From assembly GCA_913046825.1 (NCBI GenBank), contig CAJWTF010000153.1, positions 1-8,317 on the forward strand: 8,317 nt of DNA, in the 5' to 3' direction. The DNA comes from an uncultured Rickettsiales bacterium. GTDB lineage: Bacteria; Pseudomonadota; Alphaproteobacteria; UBA8366. The notes beneath the pieces are model-generated. The model did no database searches and was not told where the DNA came from. It was given only the letters and a program-made list of their open reading frames with translations. Position numbers and translations under genes: made by a program. Shown here piece by piece: positions 1-6,054 of this stretch; within the stretch, counting starts at the first letter, position 1; the number at the start of each line of letters is the position of its first letter.

Positions 1-414
1 CAATGTCCTGAAGACCTTCCCGTTGTCGGTTGAAGTCGTAAGACCAGACATGGTCGCGATATTCAGGCCGCAATCTCACGCACGACCCGTCATTCAACCA
101 GAGCTGTCCTTTCTTCGGCTGCTTCATTGGCACTTTCAGCCCCTCACGCCGCCATAGACGCTCAACACGCTTGCCGTTGACCTGCCAACCGGTATCTCTC
201 AGCAAAGCGCCAATCCGGCGATAACCGTACGTCCGTGCTGTCGCGTCAGTTCGATCATGTCCGCCACAAGTCGTTCTTCATCCGCACGGCCCCTTGGTCG
301 GTGTCTTTGTGTCGATCGATGTTGGCCGAGGATGACGCAAACACGACATTCCGATACATTCATCTTGCCAAGTAATTGATCGATACAATTCCGGCGACGC
401 GCGGGGCTTAGAAA
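1..414 (-). pseudogene. IS3-family transposase orfB (DDE integrase), N-terminal half, broken and cut by the window edge
   Basis: The frame opens as FLSPARRRNCIDQLLGKMNV and continues through ILGQHRSTQ and DEERLVADMIELTRQHGR, a standard IS3 OrfB N-terminus. A one-base loss near 229-233 shifts the frame exactly where YGYRRIGALLRDTGW resumes. The new frame runs through VNGKRVERLWRREGLKVPMK, WLNDGSCVRLRPEYRDHVW and YDF, whose Asp (codon 35-37) is the first catalytic Asp of the DDE triad. Immediately after, near base 31, about 11 bases are missing relative to the family, and TDNGKVFRTL resumes in another frame (30 to 1). The remaining catalytic residues lie outside the window. With two frame breaks in about 400 bases this cannot be functional. 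Confidence 0.8.
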
Positions 415-682
415 TTTCCCCTGGCGGCCTCGGTTAGGATCAACTTATCCAAGTTCAGATCCGATACGGCGCGTCGGAGCCGTTCGTTCTCCTTCTGAAG
501 AGGCTTCAGTTCCTTGAGCTGAGCAGTCCCCATGCCACCGTATTACTTGCGTAACGACAAAAGATCTGTTCCGTAATCCGAACTTCTCTGATCGCATCTA
601 TACGCGCCATTCCTTGGCCGACAAGAACCTCAACCTGTCGCCGCTTCGTATCCATCTCTTCCGGTTTGTGGCAATTGTTCAC
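408..682 (-). pseudogene. IS3-family transposase orfA (helix-turn-helix protein), broken
   Basis: The first part reads like an IS3 OrfA N-terminus (HKPEEMDTKRRQVEVLVGQG, then MARIDAIREVRITEQIF), which is the DNA-binding helix-turn-helix region. The frame is lost near 549-551, where the usual YRWRKQYGG segment reads as Tyr followed by a one-base loss. The resumed frame meets TAA at 543-545, probably a CAA-to-TAA change. It then continues as YGGMGTAQLKELKPLQKENE, LRRAVSDLNLDKLI and LTEAARGNF to the natural stop at 408-410, which is the leucine-zipper-like end of OrfA. A GTG at 680-682 lies about 10 bases after GGAGG and is the only in-frame start I see; the ancestral ATG seems lost. The family assignment is secure, the subgroup is not. 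Confidence 0.8.
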
Positions 683-726
683 AAACTATGATCCTCCGTT
701 CCTCATATTAACGGTGGACCTACTCA

Positions 727-974
727 AGGGAGGAGCACTAAACCGAGGCGTGATGTTTTTACGCGCCAAGAAATACGAAACAGCGGTCACATCCCTCAAT
801 TATTCGAATTCATTGAAACCGAACTACGGTGACGCTTTCACCTATCGATGGTTGGCATGTGAAGGACAAAATGATCCTCAGGCTGCGATAATCGACTATT
901 AAATAGCGGTTGGTTACGGAACCATGGTCAACTGGACACAAAAGCGAATTTCGCAGCTGCGCGCCTCGAAATAG
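727..974 (+). pseudogene. 3' fragment of a TPR-repeat protein gene with an in-frame stop
   Basis: In one frame the sequence reads ALNRGVMFLRAKKYETAVTS, then LNYSNSLKPNYGDAFTYRWL and ACEGQNDPQAAIIDY. This is a tetratricopeptide pattern: about 34-residue spacing, with Asn-Arg-Gly, small residues at the helix contacts, and KPNYGDA at the turn between repeats. TAA at 900-902 interrupts it where TPR proteins have a residue of the last helix (DYxxAI). The same frame continues IAVGYGTMVNWTQKRISQLR to TAG at 972-974, a believable natural C-terminus. An ATG at 666 lies in frame, but the first 20 residues from it come from the insertion-sequence end, so it is not a real start. The gene looks truncated by the IS and later interrupted. 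Its end lies 6 bp from the convergent dipeptidase stop. Confidence 0.6.
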
Positions 975-980
975 ACCTCA

Positions 981-1967
981 CTACGCGCCCCACACCTCTT
1001 TCAGGAAGCGCAACCAGTTGCTGCCCATGACCTTGCGGATACGGTCTTCGGACCAACCACGCTTTTCCATTGTCAGGGTGAGGTTCGAGAACTCACCGAG
1101 CGTGCGCAGACCTTCAGGCATCTGCGTGACGCCAGTGCCCGGCCGTTTTGGGACCAAGCGGCGGGCATAACCTTTGTCGTGTGAAAGGTAGTCGAAGAAG
1201 GCCGCGTCCTGATCTTGCGTGAAATCATTGCCGATACCAACACTGTCTTCCCCGACTAAATTCACCATGTACTCAATGCCCTCGACGCAGTCTTCCACCC
1301 TTGTGTCGGGCCCCTTCGGCAGAAATGGCGGATATGAGGCGAACCCGACAAATCCACCACGATCGACAATCAACTTGAGGAGCTCATCCGGCTTGTTCCG
1401 AGGGTAATCCTTCAAAGCCGTCGGGCAGCAATGGCTAAAGGCGACCGGCTTCTTCGAATGAAGAATAGCGTCTTCGCTGGTCTTGTTGCCGACATGGCTC
1501 AAGTCAACGACGATACCGACTCGGTTCATCTCATCCACGACTTCACGTCCGAAATCAGAGAGGCCACTGTCGCTGCTCTCCCAGCAACCACTACCAACCC
1601 AGTTATGGGTATTGTAGGTCAGCTGAATGACACCGACACCCAGTTCCTTGAACAAACGCAGGTAGCCTATCTGGTCTTCAATGCCGGAAGTGTTTTGCCA
1701 GCCGAGTATAATTCCAACTTTCCCCTCGGCCTTCGCGCGTTCGATGTCGGCGCTGGTATAAACCTGGGTGAGAATATCCGTATTCTCCTCGATCCAGCCC
1801 TTGAACCGCGAGACATTGCGCATTGTCTCTTGAAAATTATCCCAAACACAGACCGTGCAATTTGCTGCCGTCAGGCCGCCGCGATGCATGTCCTCGAATA
1901 CACTTCGGCTCCAATTGGAAATTACCAGACCGTCGATAACGATCATGTCTTTATGCAGATCTGACAT
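981..1967 (-). CDS. M19 (membrane/renal) dipeptidase family protein with an altered metal site
   Basis: 328 aa, intact, near normal length for bacterial M19 enzymes, which cleave dipeptides or related amide bonds with two zinc ions in a TIM barrel. Recognisable blocks are LLGW-like ILGWQNTSGIED (87-98), LGVGVIQLTYNTHN (109-122), GREVVDEMNRVGIVVDLSH (140-158), FSHCCPTAL (177-185), GIGNDF (244-249) and the C-terminal MGSNWLRFL (314-322). The second-zinc histidines are present (His158, His179), as is the Asp of GNDF (Asp248). The HxD motif that opens the family is absent: IDGLVISNWSR (11-21) stands there. Gln91 aligns with the metal-bridging Glu, and Tyr118 with the substrate-binding His. It is probably a divergent subgroup and may use one metal or a different substrate. 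There is no signal peptide, so it should be cytosolic. The start ATG follows GAGGAG by six bases. An unusual hairpin lies just upstream. Its substrate cannot be told. Confidence 0.85.
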   Translation of the reverse strand: MSDLHKDMIVIDGLVISNWSRSVFEDMHRGGLTAANCTVCVWDNFQETMRNVSRFKGWIEENTDILTQVYTSADIERAKAEGKVGIILGWQNTSGIEDQIGYLRLFKELGVGVIQLTYNTHNWVGSGCWESSDSGLSDFGREVVDEMNRVGIVVDLSHVGNKTSEDAILHSKKPVAFSHCCPTALKDYPRNKPDELLKLIVDRGGFVGFASYPPFLPKGPDTRVEDCVEGIEYMVNLVGEDSVGIGNDFTQDQDAAFFDYLSHDKGYARRLVPKRPGTGVTQMPEGLRTLGEFSNLTLTMEKRGWSEDRIRKVMGSNWLRFLKEVWGA

Positions 1968-1993
1968 TCGGTGCTCCTCGCGTCGAAATAAAG

Positions 1994-2018
1994 AAAGGCC
2001 GTCCCAAGGACGGCCTTT
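1994..2018 (-). terminator. Perfect hairpin with U-tract, minus-strand terminator or leader attenuator
   Basis: AAAGGCCGTCC (1994-2004) pairs perfectly with GGACGGCCTTT (2008-2018) around a 3-base loop. On the minus strand the stem is followed by TTTCTTTATTT-like sequence, which makes it a canonical intrinsic terminator in that direction; the plus strand has no T-run. It would end transcripts coming from the decayed reading frame at 2063-2478. The dipeptidase start codon is only 26 bp further on, so either the hairpin lies in that gene's leader or the gene depends on readthrough. Confidence 0.8.
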
Positions 2019-2062
2019 ACCAGAGATATGTTTTGTCGCCGAGGTATCCAGAGCCGGCAGTG

Positions 2063-2478
2063 TTACTTATTGCTACTAGGCCAAATATTACATTTCCGAG
2101 CGCGGGCGCGGCGTTCCTGCCATTCCTGCATATCTCTCGGTTGGTTGCTGACCTTCACATCAACCGGAAGCGCTTCTTGTCGCGCCGTTCTCCTTAGCTT
2201 TGGCCACGGCTGCGTCTTCAAGGGCACAACGTTGGTAAGGACGCCTTCCGGCGGTCTTCAGCCTCGCGTTCCTTCGATTGCTCCACTTCCGCCCGCTGGG
2301 CGTCGATCATCGATTGACGCCACTCTGCCGCCCGGCGAAGCGCATCGGCATTGGCGCATTCGGCAAACTTGCCCTTCATGACGGAAAAGTCTTTTGCCAA
2401 AAAATTCTTAACGTATATTTGGACAATAATCGCGTCGATATTCCAAAATTTTATTGCGTGTCCATCGGATTGATCTGC
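2063..2478 (-). pseudogene. Decayed minus-strand gene, possibly phasin-like
   Basis: After a stop at 2479-2481 the minus strand is open through FWNIDAIIVQIYVKNFLAKD, FSVMKGKFAECANADALRRA and AEWRQSMIDAQRAEVEQSKE to TGA near 2218. It is rich in Ala, Glu, Lys and Gln with an amphipathic helical look. No good start codon with a ribosome site is visible; a TTG at 2398-2400 and an ATG at 2377-2379 lie in frame. Beyond about 2240, coding-like sequence moves to other frames: one gives ALEDAAVAKAKENG with a stop at 2160-2162, another runs to TAA at 2063-2065. The pattern weakly recalls phasins (polyhydroxyalkanoate-granule proteins), which end in Ala/Lys-rich helices, but I cannot confirm it. A minus-strand terminator 44 bp past the last stop supports a former gene here. 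Confidence 0.35.
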
Positions 2479-2549
2479 TCAAGGTATCAGGACTGGACCG
2501 TTGCTTTCCTCGCACGATTTAAATTTTGAACTGAAGATTAGGAATCGGC

Positions 2550-3374
2550 ATGGATCTAGGATTAAAAGACAAGGTCATGGTCATTACTGGGGCCAGCAAG
2601 GGAATTGGCTATGCTGCGGCGCACTTATTTGCCCGTGAAGGCGCGAGAGTGGTTATTTCTGCACGGCGTGAAAATGATCTGCAAATTGCCAAAGACACCA
2701 TCGCCAAAGAGACAGGAGGAGATATCGCCGCAATAGCCGCGGACGTCACCGTCGTCGACGATCTAGATCGTCTAACGAACTTTATGCGGAAACAGTATGG
2801 CCGTGTTGATATTCTCGTGAACAATGCTGGGACGGGCACCTACAAACCCTTCCTTGAGGTCACCGATGATGACCTCGAATACGGCATGGCAATTAACTTC
2901 TTCGCACAATTCCGTCTTTCACAACGCATTGTTCCGATGATGATGAAATCCGGTGGGGGGGCGATCATCAATGTCTCGGGCCGGACGGCGTATCAAGCCG
3001 CAAATCCGCCAGGCTCTACCTGTACCGGCCCCGCGAAAGCAGCGGAGCTGCGGTTCACAACAGACCTTGCCGATGAATTGCGACCCCACAACATCCGCGT
3101 CAATTGCGTCGTCCCCGGCGTCGTCATCACACCAGAGCGGTTTGACAAATGGGAGCGTGAATCCGGCGGCAACGACTACGACGAGGCCGTGGCGCTAACG
3201 CGGCGTGAAAAGATCGTAAAAGAGTTTGGCCCCTGGGGTAACGCCGACGAAGTCGCTGATACTATCGTCTATTTGGCGTCGTCGCGCGCGTCCTACGTAA
3301 ACGGCGTCTCGCTCTTGGTCGACGGCGCAAACAAATCATCCTACACCCGTATCATTCGCGACTATCAGGACTAA
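2550..3374 (+). CDS. Short-chain dehydrogenase/reductase (SDR) lacking the YxxxK tyrosine
   Basis: 274 aa, usual length for a classical SDR, a Rossmann-fold NAD(P)-dependent oxidoreductase acting on alcohols or carbonyls in the cytosol. TGASKGIG (13-20) is the nucleotide-binding TGxxxGxG. ADV (64-66) binds the adenine side, and NNAGTG (91-96) and Asn116 (AINF) are classical. The C-terminal part has VNCVVPGVVITP (184-195) and YVNGVSLLVDGA (249-260). The active-site segment is odd: NVSGR (141-145) supplies a serine, but the lysine Lys163 stands in TGPAK, so Thr159 occupies the place of the catalytic Tyr. The nearby Tyr148 has Asn, not Lys, four residues later. It may be a divergent reductase or use another acid. 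The start ATG is preceded by AGGA eight bases upstream. The Ldh-family gene begins six bases after its stop, so the two are surely one operon. No convincing promoter is visible in 2479-2549. Confidence 0.9.
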   Translation: MDLGLKDKVMVITGASKGIGYAAAHLFAREGARVVISARRENDLQIAKDTIAKETGGDIAAIAADVTVVDDLDRLTNFMRKQYGRVDILVNNAGTGTYKPFLEVTDDDLEYGMAINFFAQFRLSQRIVPMMMKSGGGAIINVSGRTAYQAANPPGSTCTGPAKAAELRFTTDLADELRPHNIRVNCVVPGVVITPERFDKWERESGGNDYDEAVALTRREKIVKEFGPWGNADEVADTIVYLASSRASYVNGVSLLVDGANKSSYTRIIRDYQD

Positions 3375-3380
3375 ACGGCA

Positions 3381-4382
3381 ATGAAACTCACTGTGGACGA
3401 AGCCAGACATCTCTCCGAACGGACCTTGGCAGCCGCCGGTTATACCGAAGTGGAGGCCGCCACGATCACCGAACATATCATGGATACGGAACTGAGGGGC
3501 CTCGACTACGGCGGTCTCGCCCGTACCCTCAGCGTTTTCGAACGCACAACAAAACCCGGCTACGAACGCGGTGACATTGAGGTGGTTCATGAGACGCCAC
3601 TGTCCGCGTTGGTCGATGGCCGCAACACGATCGGATATTTGGTGGCGCGTCGCGCGTCGGATCTGTGCATCGAGAAGGCCTCCGAGCACGGTATGGCCGT
3701 GGTTGGCGCTCGTGATACCTGGCACACTGGCATGTTGTCGTTCTTTGCGGAGATGGCCGCGAAGCGCGACCTCGTCTCCATGATCGCCTCAAACGCAGCG
3801 CCCAACACAGCTCCCTTTGGTGGGACAGAAGGCCGCTTCGGCACCAATCCTATTTGCTATGGATTTCCGTCGACGGATGATCCGGTGATCTGGGACATCG
3901 GCACCTCTAACATCATGCATGGTGAGGTGGTACTCGCCGAGCGCCTGGGTGAGGAAATCCCCAAAGATACCGCCTACGACAACGCGGGGCACCCAACCAC
4001 CGACCCAGCGGCCGCTCTCACCGGCGCTTTTACCGCATGGGGCGGTCACAAAGGATCGGGATTGGCCATCGCCGTCCAATTGCTCGGCACGATGTGCAAT
4101 GTCGCTCCAATCCCCGATGGCATGTTCGGTTATGGCTGCCTATTTGTGATGATGCGTGCCGACCTATTGATGCTGGCGGAAGAGTACAAGGCGAATGTCG
4201 CCTATTATGCGGAAGAAATCCGAAAGACCCGCCCCGTCGAAGGCGGCCCACCGGTCCGTATGCCCTACGACCGTTCCATTGCCGAGCGCCGCCGCAAGAT
4301 AGAAGCGGATGAAGTAGAAATTTCTGACGCGGTTCACGAGAAGCTGCTTGAAATAGCGCAATCGAACAGCCGGAGACCTTAA
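3381..4382 (+). CDS. Malate/L-lactate dehydrogenase (Ldh/YiaK) family oxidoreductase lacking the SHG histidine
   Basis: 333 aa, slightly short for this family (about 340-360), whose members reduce 2-keto acids, cyclic imino acids or 2,3-diketogulonate with NAD(P)H. The Rossmann-unlike fold is recognised from DTWHTGMLSFFAEMAAKRDL (112-131), ASNAAPNTAPFGG (137-149 approx.), FGTNPI (153-158), GHPTTDPAAAL (203-213) and GGHKGSGLAIAVQLL (221-235), the last two being cofactor and substrate loops. The motif normally reading DSHGxxR near residue 42 reads LDYGGLAR here, so Gly44 replaces the His that is proton donor in E. coli YiaK (DlgD, His44). His115 and Arg48 are kept. The loop after LLGT (about 235-250) is contracted. 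There is no strong ribosome site of its own; AGGA near the end of the SDR gene may serve, which fits translational coupling. It probably acts with the SDR on one substrate, which is unknown. Confidence 0.88.
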   Translation: MKLTVDEARHLSERTLAAAGYTEVEAATITEHIMDTELRGLDYGGLARTLSVFERTTKPGYERGDIEVVHETPLSALVDGRNTIGYLVARRASDLCIEKASEHGMAVVGARDTWHTGMLSFFAEMAAKRDLVSMIASNAAPNTAPFGGTEGRFGTNPICYGFPSTDDPVIWDIGTSNIMHGEVVLAERLGEEIPKDTAYDNAGHPTTDPAAALTGAFTAWGGHKGSGLAIAVQLLGTMCNVAPIPDGMFGYGCLFVMMRADLLMLAEEYKANVAYYAEEIRKTRPVEGGPPVRMPYDRSIAERRRKIEADEVEISDAVHEKLLEIAQSNSRRP

Positions 4383-4407
4383 GACACATAGGCCTCATGC
4401 CAATCTC

Positions 4408-4803
4408 ACTTATTTGATCTCGATCGGTAAATTACCTCAAGGCTTCGTGCAGAACCGGGAAGACTTTCAAAATTGGCGGCAAGACATCGAAGTCGGCATA
4501 CTGTCATTCTCCCACGGCAAACGCCTACAGACAAACGACGTGATGCGGAGCGACCTCATCGAGGAACTCATGCGTCCGTTCGACGTGGATATCAAGAAAA
4601 TCAGCACCCGCCACAACTTCAATCCGGCGAGCCAACAAGACAACATAGAGACACTCCACCCGATCTGGGAAGACGGCCTGATCTAAATCGACGACTGTCG
4701 GATCAAACGCTCTCCGAACCGCCGCGCCTTCGTGCGTCTGGTTGCTACCGTGTTCGATGCTTATTTACCGAGCGGCAAAGCCCTCCATTCTGCGGCGGCA
4801 TGA
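4408..4803 (+). pseudogene. hemN: C-terminal relic of hemN (oxygen-independent coproporphyrinogen III oxidase), with an in-frame stop
   Basis: One frame reads ISIGKLPQGFVQNREDF, then HGKRLQTNDVMRSDLIEELM, FDVDIKKI and IWEDGLI. This matches the C-terminal third of alphaproteobacterial HemN, where SSIGRLPQGYVQN and DxxLRxDxIERLMCxF are conserved. TAA at 4684-4686 interrupts it, and the same frame continues RRAFVRLVATVFDAYL and ALHSAAA to TGA at 4801-4803. That is the normal HemN ending, with the C-terminal FDAYL helix. The N-terminal radical-SAM domain with its CxxxCxxC cluster is missing altogether, as the match begins abruptly around 4408. The conserved Cys of LMC reads Arg-Pro. A TTG at 4414 opens a 90-aa frame, but this is the relic and not a small gene. 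It ends 9 bp before the convergent monooxygenase stop. Confidence 0.75.
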
Positions 4804-4812
4804 CAAACGATA

Positions 4813-5922
4813 TTACTCCGCCGCCATCTCGATGACCCTCGGTGCCGGCATCGGGACGTGATTGATCTCCGCCAGCGGTTTGCCGAAATGTTTCTCGACC
4901 AGCGGGATCACCTTTGTCGACAGCGCTTCCATTGACGCCAGCGCTGTCTTGCTCGCCAAATCGCCAACCTGAAAGTAGATGTTCATATGGGCCGGACCGT
5001 AAAGCTCGATCTCTTCGCACAGCTGCTCAGCCACTTTCTCAACATTACCGGTAATGATGTTGCGCTCAATTCGCTCCAGCGAGGGTTCGCCCTCGAAACC
5101 GTTTTCTTCCACCATATAGTCTTCAGCCAAGCTTTCCTGCCGCGTGCGGAGCGCCACGGCAATCCGTTGCTGGTAGCGCGCACCATCAACATATCTCTCG
5201 ATCTCGGCTCTTTTGTCGCTGATGCACATGAAGCGGAGCACGCCGATTGGAATATTGTCGGTTGGCTTTCCCTCGGCGGCGTAGCACTCCTCGACTTGCG
5301 CCCTAAGGTCGCGAATCTTCTTCGGCGAACCGACACCGCCCGAAATAAATGGTATATAGCCGTCTCGGGCGCAGCGGCGATGACTGTCCGGGTCCTTGCC
5401 GGCGATCCAGATCGGTGGCCGAGGCGACTGCACCGGGCGCACGTTAATCGCCGTCGACTTCAGATTGTAGAACTCACCGTCATAACTGAAATGCGGTTGG
5501 CGCAGGCCGAGCTCGATCATGTCAAGCATCTCGTGGAACATCACCTTGTTCTTATCGATATCCGCACCGAGGCGCTCGAACTCATAGTTCTGGTATCCGC
5601 TGCCGACACCGAGATCCAGCCGCCCACCGGACAGCGCGTCAACCATGGCGATCTCCGCGATCAAGCGGGCCGGAGCATGCAGAGGCAGGATCACAACCGC
5701 ACTACCGACCCGAATTCGCTTCGTGATGGCCGCCGCATAGGCGCACATCATCAAGGGTGACGGCACTAAGCTGTAGTTGGAAAAATGATGCTCCGCAAAC
5801 CACACGCGACTGAACCCCAGTTCTTCCGCCTTGCGGGTATGATCGAGAGCTTCCTGGATCAGATCGTGGGAACTCTTCGAGCGATCCCGGTGTTGCAACA
5901 GATTAAACAGTCCAAAATCCAT
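4813..5922 (-). CDS. LLM-class (bacterial luciferase-like) flavin-dependent monooxygenase
   Basis: 369 aa, normal length for a single-chain luciferase-like enzyme: a TIM barrel using reduced FMN or F420 to oxygenate a substrate in the cytosol. Seen are MDFGLFN at the first strand, LGFSRVWFAEHHF (35-47), with the Glu-His-His block at the flavin site, VVILPLHAPARLIAEIAMVD (76-95), SGGRLDLGVGSGYQNYEF (98-115), RPVQSPRPPIWIAG (162-175) and ITGNVEKVAEQL (290-301). The GGRLDLGVGxG block is the family hallmark. Without a small LuxB-like partner nearby it is probably a homodimer of the alkanal/alkane-oxygenating kind, not a light producer; a flavin reductase is not encoded here. The start ATG has AGGA about 10 bases upstream. 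It diverges from the enoyl-CoA hydratase gene across a 132-bp intergenic region, so the two may be co-regulated. Its substrate is not readable from the sequence. Confidence 0.9.
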   Translation of the reverse strand: MDFGLFNLLQHRDRSKSSHDLIQEALDHTRKAEELGFSRVWFAEHHFSNYSLVPSPLMMCAYAAAITKRIRVGSAVVILPLHAPARLIAEIAMVDALSGGRLDLGVGSGYQNYEFERLGADIDKNKVMFHEMLDMIELGLRQPHFSYDGEFYNLKSTAINVRPVQSPRPPIWIAGKDPDSHRRCARDGYIPFISGGVGSPKKIRDLRAQVEECYAAEGKPTDNIPIGVLRFMCISDKRAEIERYVDGARYQQRIAVALRTRQESLAEDYMVEENGFEGEPSLERIERNIITGNVEKVAEQLCEEIELYGPAHMNIYFQVGDLASKTALASMEALSTKVIPLVEKHFGKPLAEINHVPMPAPRVIEMAAE

Positions 5923-5948
5923 ACCAGCGTCGTCCTATCAGGAATGAT

Positions 5949-5986
5949 TACTTTCTAGCAGATATAGGGCGGGTCCTGGGAAAGTA
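5949..5986. promoter_or_regulatory. Inverted repeat in the divergent intergenic region, possible operator
   Basis: TACTTTC (5949-5955) and its exact reverse complement GAAAGTA (5980-5986) flank a 24-base spacer, close to the monooxygenase start. Seven-base arms that far apart can arise by chance, so this is a candidate for a dimeric regulator only. No clear -35/-10 pair is visible beside it. Confidence 0.3.
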
Positions 5987-6026
5987 GACTGCGGCACCTT
6001 GCCTTCCTCCAAACCGAGCTTCTATC

Positions 6027-6045
6027 CCTATACGATCTGTATGGG
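6027..6045. promoter_or_regulatory. Imperfect palindrome overlapping the enoyl-CoA hydratase ribosome site
   Basis: CCTATAC, five bases, then GTATGGG form 7-base arms with one mismatch. The right arm runs into GGGAGAG, the probable Shine-Dalgarno of the gene starting at 6055. It could be a repressor site or an RNA hairpin that hides the ribosome site. The arm length is modest. Confidence 0.3.
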
Positions 6046-6054
6046 AGAGATGTC

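Larger units (their letters stand above)
1..726 (-). mobile_element. Decayed IS3-family insertion sequence, orfA end; continues beyond the left edge
   Basis: Read on the minus strand, the order is a ribosome-binding-like GGAGG (693-697), an orfA relic (682 to 408), then the first half of an orfB relic running off the window at base 1. The two frames overlap at a GGGAAATTTC stretch (411-420), with orfB in the -1 frame of orfA, as IS3 elements arrange their programmed frameshift. The outer end is uncertain. IS3 ends normally read TG...CA, and a plausible end is the CA at 725-726, because TPR-like coding sequence begins just beyond it. I see no target duplication, since only one end is in the window. 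Both frames are broken, so this copy cannot make an active transposase. Confidence 0.8.

Noticed and set aside
666..902. 78-aa gene starting at ATG 666
   Set aside because: Its first 20 residues derive from the insertion-sequence end and the rest from a TPR gene whose frame continues past the stop.
1431..1964. 177-aa plus-strand open frame
   Set aside because: It is the antisense of the well-supported M19 gene, and its residues match no family.
4414..4686. 90-aa small gene
   Set aside because: It starts at TTG with no clear ribosome site and is the C-terminal part of HemN; the homology continues past its stop.
4987..5760. 257-aa plus-strand open frame
   Set aside because: It lies opposite the luciferase-like monooxygenase, whose motifs span its whole length; the frame is open only because of codon bias.
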